NCBI GenBank assembly: GCA_023667165.1
Contig: JAMPAO010000006.1
Coordinates: 26,831-56,792 of the forward strand
Origin: Ruminococcus sp.
GTDB lineage: Bacteria; Bacillota; Clostridia; Oscillospirales; Ruminococcaceae
Direction of reading: 5' to 3'
DNA: 29,962 nucleotides
The position numbers and the translations under genes are program-made. A model generated the notes under the pieces. It did no database searches. It worked only from the letters and a program-made list of their open reading frames with translations, and was not told the origin of the DNA. Shown in pieces: positions 7,255 to 13,750 of the stretch (position 1 is the first letter of the stretch; each line of letters opens with the position of its first letter).

Positions 7255-8400
7255 TTATTCCTCCTTAACGCCCGATATTCTTCCGTTTCTGACGGAAAAA
7301 ATTTTCCCGTGAAATTTATTTAACACTCGCCTGTCGCAGCAGGTTATAAAAACCTGCATACCGTCCGTATTTGACAGCACGAAGCCTTGTCTTGCCGCGT
7401 CCAGCTCGCTGAGAACGTCGTCGAGGAGCATGACCGGAGCTTCTCCCGTCTGTTCCTTGATTATCCTTGCCTGAGCCATTTTCATCACCAGAGCCGCGCT
7501 TCTCTGCTGACCCTGAGAGCCGAACTCTCTCACCGAAAGTCCGTTTATCACGGCTGCCACGTCGTCCCTGTGGACGCCGCAGGTGGTGTAGCCTGCCTTG
7601 ATATCGTCCCGCACGCTGCTTTTGAGCCTTTGGTAATAAATATCCGCCAGCTCTCCCTCGTGATCGGTGCGCCCCTCAAGGCTTTTGTATATAGTAGACT
7701 GATAGTATAAATTTAATTTTTCTTTACCATCAGTAATATTATCGTATAAACTATTTGTATAAACATTAAGATTATTACAGTAAGTATCGCGAATAACGGA
7801 AATATAAGCGCCCGTTTTTGCTATCTGAACGTCCCAGACGTCAAGCTCCTTTGATATCTCGTTTTCGCTTGCCGATTTTCCGCCGAAAGCAATATTTTTT
7901 ATCAGAGCGTTTCTCTGACCGAGCAGATCCTCGTACTTGTTAAGCGCGTAAACAAAGGATCTTTTAAGCTGAGAAGCGGACAGGTCGATAAAATTTCTTC
8001 TGTTTTCGGGAGATCCTTTGGTAAGGCTAAGATCCTCCGGCGTAAACACCACGCATTTTAAGCACCCGAACAGACGGGACAGCAGCGGCAGCCTTACGCC
8101 GTTAAGGGCAATGCTTTTATCCTTTAAGCTTCCCCGCGCCACAGAAAACTCAATATCCTGGATCCTTACCGAATTTTCGAATTTGAGCTTTATCTCGGCT
8201 TTATCCTTGTCAAACCCGATAAAATCCCTTTCTCTCGTGCCTCTGAAGGAGCGGCATCCCGTCATGAGCCAGAGGGCTTCGATAAAATTGGTCTTGCCTT
8301 GAGCGTTATCGCCGCACAGCACGTTCATTCTCTCATGGGGGATAATATCCACCCTTGAAAGATTTTTATAGCCGTCGGCTTCAACGCTTTTAACGATCAT
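7255..8400 (-). CDS. recF: DNA replication and repair protein RecF
   Basis: SMC-like ATPase of the RecFOR pathway, which helps load RecA at single-strand gaps. The 381-residue protein is full length. Walker A is at GDNAQGKTN (about residues 30-38). The ABC-type signature FGSQGQQRS and Walker B MLLDDVLSELD are in the C-terminal third, ending with ITCCDRR. The ATG at 8400 overlaps the yaaA stop (ATGA), and the stop is three bases before the CTG start of remB, so the three genes are translationally linked. Confidence 0.97.
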   Translation of the reverse strand: MIVKSVEADGYKNLSRVDIIPHERMNVLCGDNAQGKTNFIEALWLMTGCRSFRGTRERDFIGFDKDKAEIKLKFENSVRIQDIEFSVARGSLKDKSIALNGVRLPLLSRLFGCLKCVVFTPEDLSLTKGSPENRRNFIDLSASQLKRSFVYALNKYEDLLGQRNALIKNIAFGGKSASENEISKELDVWDVQIAKTGAYISVIRDTYCNNLNVYTNSLYDNITDGKEKLNLYYQSTIYKSLEGRTDHEGELADIYYQRLKSSVRDDIKAGYTTCGVHRDDVAAVINGLSVREFGSQGQQRSAALVMKMAQARIIKEQTGEAPVMLLDDVLSELDAARQGFVLSNTDGMQVFITCCDRRVLNKFHGKIFSVRNGRISGVKEE

Positions 8401-8633
8401 TCTCTCCCGACCTCCAGAACGAGGGAAACGCCGTCCGAATCTATCCTTATCACGTCGCCTTCTCTGATCTTTTTTCCTCTTGCGGTGCAGATCTCGCCGT
8501 TGACGCTTACCGTCCCGCCGGTTATAACAGCTTTAGCCTCCGAGCCTATGGAAACCGCCCCGGAAAATTTCAGAAGCTGATCCAGCTTGATATATTCGGT
8601 GCTTATATTCACCTTTTCTTTTTTTTCGGACAT
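8397..8633 (-). CDS. yaaA: S4-domain RNA-binding protein YaaA/RlbA
   Basis: The 78-residue protein consists of a single S4 domain: IKLDQLLKFSGAVSIGSEAKAVITGGTVSVNG followed by a basic RGKKIREGD turn. In Bacillus the dnaN-yaaA-recF neighbour is a ribosome-assembly RNA-binding protein. The start at 8633 is preferred over an in-frame ATG at 8651 because GGAGG (8645-8649 region) lies between them at the right distance. The stop overlaps the recF start by four bases. Confidence 0.93.
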   Translation of the reverse strand: MSEKKEKVNISTEYIKLDQLLKFSGAVSIGSEAKAVITGGTVSVNGEICTARGKKIREGDVIRIDSDGVSLVLEVGRE

Positions 8634-8647
8634 ATGATTTTCCTCCG

Positions 8648-8694
8648 TCAAGAAGCAAGAATTTTAAGAAGCAAGAAGCAAGAGGTTTTTTACT
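8648..8694. repeat. AAGAAGC heptad repeat upstream of yaaA
   Basis: Four AAGAAGC(A) units on the plus strand, one separated by TTTT. In the yaaA direction it reads CTTGCTTCTTGCTTCTT, a variant of the heptad seen upstream of gyrA and of the AlkZ-related gene, again ending at the ribosome binding site. Confidence 0.6.
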
Positions 8695-8699
8695 TTTGA

Positions 8700-8892
8700 A
8701 TGCTCCCGAACCCTGCCGGCTTTCGGGAATGCTCCTAACCCTCCGCCCTTCGGCGGTTTGTTTTGACTTAACATATTAGGTTAGAGGACAGCGGGTTTTT
8801 AGCTTGAATACTCCCGACCCTGCCGGCTTTCGGGAATGCTCCCGACCCCCTCCGGCTTTCGGAACGCTCTCTACCCCTCCGCCTTTCGGCGG
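8700..8892. repeat. repeated GC-rich mini-hairpin units in the dnaN-yaaA gap
   Basis: Two longer copies of a segment containing CTGCCGGCTTTCGGGAATGC (at about 8713 and 8822) alternate with CCTCCGCC(C)TTCGGCGG hairpins (at about 8742 and 8877) and a shorter variant (CTCCGGCTTTCGG at about 8849). No open frame of note crosses it. It looks like expanded intergenic repeat material; no function can be assigned. Confidence 0.7.
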
Positions 8893-8929
8893 TTAAATTT
8901 ATGAAATGCCCGCATTTCATAAATTTAAC
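8892..8929. repeat. 18-bp perfect inverted repeat
   Basis: Arms 8892-8909 and 8912-8929 are exact reverse complements separated by two bases. The stem is AT-rich (TTAAATTTATGAAATG). There is no T-run on either side, so it is more likely an RNA-processing/stability element or a cruciform-prone palindrome than a terminator. Confidence 0.8.
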
Positions 8930-8930
8930 A

Positions 8931-9020
8931 ATGCCGCCCGATATTAAGGGGTTTTCTTTTTTTGTGCGGACGGATAGTTTTTCGGTTTATCCTTTTTTTT
9001 GTCGGGCGGCATTTTTTTTC
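8931..9020 (+). terminator. long-loop hairpin with plus-strand T-run
   Basis: ATGCCGCCCGA (8931-8941) pairs perfectly with TCGGGCGGCAT (9002-9012); a run of eight T follows on the plus strand. The 60-base loop carries a smaller stem (GGATA/TATCC type) and T-runs. No plus-strand gene precedes it, so its role is unclear. It lies across the path of dnaN read-through on the minus strand. Confidence 0.5.
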
Positions 9021-9063
9021 GTGCTTCGTCGCTTTTTTGCTTTGGCGGCTCGTTTGTTACTTG

Positions 9064-9149
9064 CTGCCTGCGGCAGCTAAGGGCGCTGCCCTTAAACCCG
9101 CAAGGGCTCTGCCCTTGACCCGCAACCTTTGAAAAGGTTGACCAAACTT
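9064..9149. repeat. cluster of short palindromes (intergenic element)
   Basis: Consecutive perfect or near-perfect palindromes: CTGCCTGCGGCAG, TAAGGGCGCTGCCCTTA, CAAGGGCTCTGCCCTTG and CAACCTTTGAAAAGGTTG. This succession is familiar as dispersed intergenic sequence in Ruminococcus-like genomes (recollection, not checked). It follows the dnaN 3' flank and could serve as mRNA 3'-end structure. Confidence 0.65.
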
Positions 9150-9179
9150 TTGCCTTGCCGTGTTTTGCTCTTGGATTTT

Positions 9180-9280
9180 TATTTGAACGGTCATTTGCCT
9201 TTTTTTCTTTTTTCTTTTGTTCTTTTGTTTTTTCTTTTTTTTGTTTTGTTTTTCTTTGTTTGTTTTTTCTTTTTTATTTT
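9180..9280. repeat. extreme T-rich tract downstream of dnaN
   Basis: About 100 bases consisting almost only of T with scattered C and G on the plus strand, beginning directly after the dnaN stop. In dnaN mRNA this would be an A-rich, nearly pyrimidine-free 3' region. Confidence 0.85.
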
Positions 9281-10390
9281 TTACCCCTCGTTCTTCAGCC
9301 TTACCGGCAGCACAAGGAATGTATATGCGTCCCCGTCTGCGGGAACTATCTTCATCGGTGAAAGTCCGCCGTTGAGCAGCATTCTCACCTTATCCGATTC
9401 CGATGCCTTAAGCGCGTCCAGCAGATACCTGCAATTAAATCCTATATCCACCTTATTGCCCGTAATATCCGCCCCGAACACGTCCGACAGCTTGCCCAGC
9501 GCAGTCGAGCAGTTTATTTTTACCTGACCGTCGCCGAACGTACATTTTACGGGAGCCTTTGTCTGCTCCACTATCAGCAGCGAGCATCTTTCAAGGCTTG
9601 CTATAAGATCCTTCGTACTAAGTATTATCTCCGTTGAATAATTCGTCGGAATAGATCCCTTATAATTATGGAACTCTCCCTCCAGGAGCCTTGAGATCAC
9701 CATATATCCGCCGATCTCGAAAACAATATGCTTTTTTGAAACATACATATTGACGTTATTTTCGCCGTCGTCCTTCAGCAGCTTCGAAACCTCCGAAAGA
9801 GCCTTTGACTTCACCACGAAATGATATCTGTCGTCCGTATTGAGCTTTTCCGTTCTCACAGCCAGTCTGAACCCGTCGATAGCCACCAGATTGAATATCC
9901 CGTCCTGTATATCGAACAGCTCACCTGTCAGTATTGGCTTATTATCCGACATTGATACAGCGAATATTGTCTGGCTTATCATATTTTTCAAAAGTCCCTG
10001 GGGCAGCGTAAGCGTATCCGACTTATCGTAATCCGGTATCGACGGATAATCGTCCGCCGCCAGCGCGAGAATATTATACTCCGCGTCGCCGCCCTTGATA
10101 GTGGTTTTCAGCTTATCGTCTATCTCCACCGACACTTTTTCCGACGGCATCTTCCTTATTATCTCGGAAAACAGCTTGGCGTTCACGGTAAATTCTCCGT
10201 GATCCTCCGACTCCACCTCTATTTTCGTCTGAATGCCAAGCTCCATATCGTAGCCGGTAAGCTCCAGAACGTTTCTGTCCAAATACATCTTTATGCCCTC
10301 CAGAGCCGTAAGGGGAGATTTCACCGGTACGGCTCTCGACACATTTACAACAGCCTCATTGAGGACTGACTGACTGCAAATAAACTTCAT
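9281..10390 (-). CDS. dnaN: DNA polymerase III sliding clamp (beta subunit)
   Basis: Ring-shaped processivity clamp of the replicative polymerase. The 369-residue protein has the usual length and three-domain organisation: MKFICSQSVLNEAVVNVSRAV at the N-terminus, DYPSIP in the middle region, DGFRLAVR in the second domain, and a C-terminal SPMKIVPADGDAYTFLVLPVRL, the normal end of the family. The ATG at 10390 is chosen because the family starts MKF-x-C; an upstream in-frame extension of 23 residues has no similarity. Weak GGAAGGAT precedes it. It is separated from dnaA by the probable origin and from yaaA by a repeat-rich gap. Confidence 0.98.
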   Translation of the reverse strand: MKFICSQSVLNEAVVNVSRAVPVKSPLTALEGIKMYLDRNVLELTGYDMELGIQTKIEVESEDHGEFTVNAKLFSEIIRKMPSEKVSVEIDDKLKTTIKGGDAEYNILALAADDYPSIPDYDKSDTLTLPQGLLKNMISQTIFAVSMSDNKPILTGELFDIQDGIFNLVAIDGFRLAVRTEKLNTDDRYHFVVKSKALSEVSKLLKDDGENNVNMYVSKKHIVFEIGGYMVISRLLEGEFHNYKGSIPTNYSTEIILSTKDLIASLERCSLLIVEQTKAPVKCTFGDGQVKINCSTALGKLSDVFGADITGNKVDIGFNCRYLLDALKASESDKVRMLLNGGLSPMKIVPADGDAYTFLVLPVRLKNEG

Positions 10391-10461
10391 TATCCTTGAT
10401 CCTTCCTTAAAAAAATATATTCCTTTATGCTTTACCGTTCCGTAACCCGTCTGCCCCAAAC

Positions 10462-11011
10462 CTTACAATTTGATTACACACACATTACAAAACAAAAACA
10501 TATAATAAATAAACAGTAATAGTAATAGGCGTGTTGAAACTACCGAATATCCCCTCTACCCCTTATTTTTCGGTAATTCTTTTTCCACCGTCCGCCACCG
10601 AAATTTTTACGAATTTGCCGAAAATCTTACAAAACGTTAACAAACGATTACAAACTCGTTGAAACCGTTGAAATTTTCCTTAAAATTCGTTGAAACTTTC
10701 CGAAATTTCGTTGAAATCCTTTTTCCTCTCACGACCCAATTCAAAATTCTGTTGAAACCTCCGAATAATACTCTCCGTAAAACCAAAATGTAACAACTTG
10801 TAACTGTTTTGTAATCTTATTTTTTTCATATTTTTGTTTTGAACAGACTTTTCAACATGATGTTGAAAAGTGTTGATATAACTTTTTGTAAAATTACACA
10901 TCAAGTATAATTATATATAAATTAAACCTAATGTAAAATAAAATCATATCATAAAAGATCCCAAAACGGTAAAAAACAGCCATAAAAGGAAAATGTTGAA
11001 AGCCGTTGAAA
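10462..11011. other. oriC: probable oriC: GTTGAAA-rich dnaA-dnaN interval
   Basis: This AT-rich gene-free interval of 680 bases sits between dnaA and dnaN. GTTGAAA occurs on the plus strand at 10533, 10658, 10667, 10689, 10710, 10751, 10862, 10995 and 11005, and once inverted at 10850-10856, forming the perfect palindrome CTTTTCAAC-ATGAT-GTTGAAAAG (10848-10870). No TTATCCACA was found here. A second motif, TTACAAAAC, recurs at 10485, 10627 and 10648 (shortened), with an inverted copy at 10805-10813. The position (dnaA-dnaN gap), repeat density and adjacent AT-rich stretch fit an origin with atypical DnaA boxes; that these repeats bind DnaA is inference. Confidence 0.72.
10895..10965. other. 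candidate DNA-unwinding element
   Basis: Very AT-rich run containing TATAATTATATATAAATTAAA and AAATAAAATCATATCATAAAA, directly beside the palindromic GTTGAAA pair. This is a suitable place for initial strand opening. Confidence 0.45.
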
Positions 11012-11068
11012 CATCTTCGCTCAAAAAAACAAAGCGTCCTCTGTCCGGCGCTTAACGGGCGGACGCCG

Positions 11069-12457
11069 CTAAACCGTGTAACGTCTGACAGAAGCCTCGC
11101 CTCCTCCGCGAATGTTTCTGATAATATCCTCAACGGTCTCCTTAGTCCTTGAATCGGAGCTTACAGCCGCGCCGATGCTTTCTATATAAAAAGAAACCGT
11201 AGAGTGATTTTTCCCCCCCAGCTCCGCGCCTATGTTCTGAAGCGAAAGCTGCGTAATATCTTTCATAACGTAAGCCGCGATCTTCCTCGCCGTTGAGATC
11301 TGGGAAGAACGCTTGGAGCTTTTGATATCCTCGGGACTTACCCCGTAAACTCCGGCGACCTCACTGATTATCCTGTCCGCCGTAACGGGGGAGGGGGATT
11401 CGTCGCTGAGTATCTCTCTTATGGCGTTCTGCGCCTGCGCCAGAGTGGGAGGAGTACCTATAAGGTGCTGTGAGGCTTTAAGCTTTTTAACGCAGCCCTC
11501 GAGCTGCCTTATATCGGTTTTTAGCCTTGTGGCGATGCAGTCTACCACGTCGTCTGTCAGAATAAGGTCGAGCAGATCGGCTTTTCTTCTGATAATGGCG
11601 GCTCTCGTTTCAAAATCCGGAATGGTAATGTCCGCTATAAGACCCCATTCAAAGCGCGTTCTGATCCTCTCCTCCAGCGTTTTTATGTCTTTCGGAGGCC
11701 TGTCCGAGGTAAGGACTATCTGCTTGCCCTGTGAGTGGAGCTGGTTGAACGTGTGGAAAAATTCCTCCTGCGTGGATTCCTTTCCCGATATAAAATGTAT
11801 ATCGTCCACCAGCAGAACGTCGGCGCTTCTGTATTTGTTGCGGAAAGCCGGAGTGTCCTGCACCTTGATGGCGTTGATAAGCTCGTTTGCAAAGGCTTCT
11901 CCCGTAACGTATACCACGTTGGTCTGCGGCTCGTTTTCCTTTATGGCGTAGGATATGGCGGATAAAAGGTGAGTTTTGCCCAGACCGGACGGACCGTGTA
12001 TAAAAAGGGGGTTGTAAGCTCCGCCTCTTTTTTTTGATACCGCAATGCAGGCGGCGTGTGCGAACTCGTTTGATCTTCCCACGATAAAGGTATCGAACGT
12101 GTATTCGTATTCCGCTTTGGAGATCAGCCTGTCCAGCTCCTCTTGTTTTTTCTGCGATTCCATATCTCCGGAGCCGTTATTTTCTTCTTCGTCCGTTTCC
12201 GAGGCTTCCACCGATATATCAACCTCAAATCCCATTATATTGAGAAAAGCCTCTTTAAGGAGATTCAAGTAATTTTTCTCTATAATACCCTTTTGAAAAG
12301 CGGACTGAACGCTGAAATAAGCGCAGCTCCCGTCCATTTTAACGGGTTTCATCGAGCATATCCACATTTCGTAAGCGACCGTGGTAAGCTCCTCGTTGAC
12401 GACCTTAACGTGTATATAGTCGAGGATCTTTTCAAATACCTCGTCAAAAGATTTCAT
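11069..12457 (-). CDS. dnaA: chromosomal replication initiator DnaA
   Basis: AAA+ initiator that binds oriC and loads the helicase. The 462-residue protein has domain I (about 1-85, with the MWICSMKP helix), a variable acidic linker (about 85-112), the AAA+ domain with Walker A GPSGLGKT (155-162) and Walker B LLVDDI (215-220), sensor region LTSDRPPKDI, and domain IV. The DnaA signature in domain IV reads GGKNHSTV (414-421) instead of the usual GGRDHTTV: three of the residues that read the DnaA box differ (R to K, D to N, T to S). This fits the atypical repeats in the adjacent origin. Start ATG at 12457 follows AAGGAGG. It is transcribed away from rpmH. Confidence 0.97.
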   Translation of the reverse strand: MKSFDEVFEKILDYIHVKVVNEELTTVAYEMWICSMKPVKMDGSCAYFSVQSAFQKGIIEKNYLNLLKEAFLNIMGFEVDISVEASETDEEENNGSGDMESQKKQEELDRLISKAEYEYTFDTFIVGRSNEFAHAACIAVSKKRGGAYNPLFIHGPSGLGKTHLLSAISYAIKENEPQTNVVYVTGEAFANELINAIKVQDTPAFRNKYRSADVLLVDDIHFISGKESTQEEFFHTFNQLHSQGKQIVLTSDRPPKDIKTLEERIRTRFEWGLIADITIPDFETRAAIIRRKADLLDLILTDDVVDCIATRLKTDIRQLEGCVKKLKASQHLIGTPPTLAQAQNAIREILSDESPSPVTADRIISEVAGVYGVSPEDIKSSKRSSQISTARKIAAYVMKDITQLSLQNIGAELGGKNHSTVSFYIESIGAAVSSDSRTKETVEDIIRNIRGGGEASVRRYTV

Positions 12458-12478
12458 AAAAGCCTCCTTGATAGAAGA

Positions 12479-12540
12479 CGCCGTGCAAAACGGCGAACAA
12501 TACTATATTAGATTATACCACATCTGATAAAAAAAAGCAA
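12479..12540 (-). promoter_or_regulatory. predicted dnaA promoter and leader hairpin
   Basis: Minus-strand TATAAT (12512-12517) with TTGCTT (12535-12540) 17 bases upstream, a good -10 and poor -35. A small CGCCG/CGGCG hairpin (12482-12494 region) lies in the leader between promoter and ribosome binding site. The divergent dnaA-rpmH gap (12458-12761) contains no other recognisable element and no GTTGAAA repeat. Confidence 0.55.
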
Positions 12541-12677
12541 GTAATTTTGATGAAAAATCCATAAAAACAGCAATTTTTTTCAAAGCGCTTTTTTCGGCGG
12601 GCGGAGGGCGCGGTGCGCATTGGGCGATACGGAAAACAGAGCGAAGAAAAAAAATTGTGAAAATTTAAGAAAAACAC

Positions 12678-12707
12678 TTGACAGAAGACCTATGTTTGAG
12701 TTATACT
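12678..12707 (+). promoter_or_regulatory. rpmH operon promoter
   Basis: TTGACA (12678-12683), 18-base spacer, TATACT (12702-12707). The expected start near 12714 gives a leader of about 48 bases before rpmH. Confidence 0.7.
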
Positions 12708-12761
12708 ATATATTTGATAGGGTGTTTCCCGATAAAATAAAAAGCTAAGGAGGAGAAGAAA

Positions 12762-12896
12762 TTGAAAAGAACATATCAGCCTAAAAAGCTCCACAGAAAA
12801 AAAGAGCACGGCTTTATGAAAAGAATGTCCACAAAGAACGGCCGTAAGGTGTTGTCCCGCAGAAGAGCAAAGGGCAGAAAGATGCTCTCGTACTGA
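12762..12896 (+). CDS. rpmH: 50S ribosomal protein L34
   Basis: The 44-residue basic protein is a complete L34: (M)KRTYQPKKLHRKKEHGF, RMSTKNGRKVLSRRRAKGRK, ending LSY. The start codon is TTG at 12762, eight bases after a perfect AAGGAGG; no ATG is available at the conserved N-terminus. It is the first gene of the plus-strand arm and is followed by a strong terminator, as in many genomes where L34 is made in large excess over RnpA. Confidence 0.97.
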   Translation: MKRTYQPKKLHRKKEHGFMKRMSTKNGRKVLSRRRAKGRKMLSY

Positions 12897-12923
12897 CGCG
12901 GTTCAGTGCATTTTCGGGAGCTT

Positions 12924-12963
12924 ATGACCACAAAGCGCAAAGCAGTTTGTGGTCATATTTTTT
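12924..12963 (+). terminator. terminator between rpmH and rnpA
   Basis: Perfect 11-bp stem ATGACCACAAA/TTTGTGGTCAT (12924-12934, 12946-12956) followed by ATTTTTT. It should limit transcription of rnpA and the genes beyond. No clear second promoter is seen in 12964-13047, so partial read-through probably supplies rnpA. Confidence 0.85.
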
Positions 12964-13047
12964 AGAAACCGGAGATCGTTTGGGAAAACGTTTATTTCAG
13001 GCAGCGTTCCGTGCGTAAGACCGCGCATGATTTAAGGAGAGAAAAAG

Positions 13048-13410
13048 ATGCTCTATACTGTAAAGCTGAACAACAATAAGGATTTTGTCAGACTGTACGG
13101 CAAGGGAGCTTTCGTATCAAGCAGGATGTGTACGGTTTATTACCGCAGGAACGGAAAGAAAATAAACAGGATAGGCATATCGTCGGGAAAGAAGATAGGC
13201 TGCGCCGTCAAGCGCAACAGAGCAAGACGGGTAATAAGGCAGGCATACCGTGAAAACGAAGATAAATTTCCCATTGGATACGATATGGTAATAAGCGCAA
13301 GAAAGGGCTGCACCGAGTGCAAGTCCTATCATATATCGGGATTTTTCAGGAAAAGGGTAATACCCGCCATGAAGGATCCCGCCATGCAGAAAAGACAGGC
13401 GGTAAAATGA
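13048..13410 (+). CDS. rnpA: ribonuclease P protein component
   Basis: Protein subunit that helps RNase P RNA bind and mature tRNA 5' ends. The 120-residue protein has the family core: GISSGKKIGCAVKRNRARRVIRQAYR (about residues 48-73), containing the RNR motif, and GYDMVISARKGC. AAGGAG lies nine bases before the ATG. Its stop overlaps the yidD start (ATGA), giving translational coupling. Confidence 0.96.
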   Translation: MLYTVKLNNNKDFVRLYGKGAFVSSRMCTVYYRRNGKKINRIGISSGKKIGCAVKRNRARRVIRQAYRENEDKFPIGYDMVISARKGCTECKSYHISGFFRKRVIPAMKDPAMQKRQAVK

Positions 13411-13742
13411 CGCCCATAGATAAGATAAGCGGCTTGATAAAAGAGCTGTTGATACTGCTCATAAAATTTTACAAGAGGTTCATATCCTCGAATCTTCCCC
13501 CTCGGTGCAGATATTACCCGTCCTGCTCGTCCTACGCGATGGAAGCGGTGGGAAAGCACGGGGCGCTGAAAGGAACTCTGCTTGCGGCGGGGAGAATACT
13601 AAGGTGCAATCCCTTTTCAAGAGGAGGAGTGGATAAGGTACCCGACAGCTTTGACCTGTATCGCTACTTCTGCGGCAGACCGTACGAGGAAATAAGATAC
13701 AGATGTAAGGGCAGAGAACAGAACAAAACAACGGAGGAATAA
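13407..13742 (+). CDS. yidD: membrane protein insertion efficiency factor YidD
   Basis: The 111-residue protein contains an N-terminal amphipathic helix, the conserved RCRYYPSCSSYAMEAVGKHGALKG (about residues 33-56) with its paired cysteines, and RILRCNPFSRGGVDKVP. It assists YidC at the inner membrane. The start at 13407 overlaps the rnpA stop by four bases and matches the family N-terminus better than upstream in-frame starts. It runs straight into yidC eight bases later. Confidence 0.94.
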   Translation: MTPIDKISGLIKELLILLIKFYKRFISSNLPPRCRYYPSCSSYAMEAVGKHGALKGTLLAAGRILRCNPFSRGGVDKVPDSFDLYRYFCGRPYEEIRYRCKGREQNKTTEE

Positions 13743-13750
13743 TAAAAACA

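Noticed and set aside
8700..9150. CRISPR array or tRNA cluster in the repeat-rich gap
   Set aside because: Repeats are irregular in spacing and overlap, there are no uniform spacers, and no cloverleaf could be drawn.
9129..9527. 132-codon plus-strand frame across the T-rich tract and dnaN end
   Set aside because: The phenylalanine run is simply translation of the T-rich tract, and the rest is antisense to dnaN.
10680..11133. Two minus-strand frames in the dnaA-dnaN gap
   Set aside because: They overlap repeats and the dnaA 3' end, lack ribosome binding sites and have biased composition; the gap reads as an origin.
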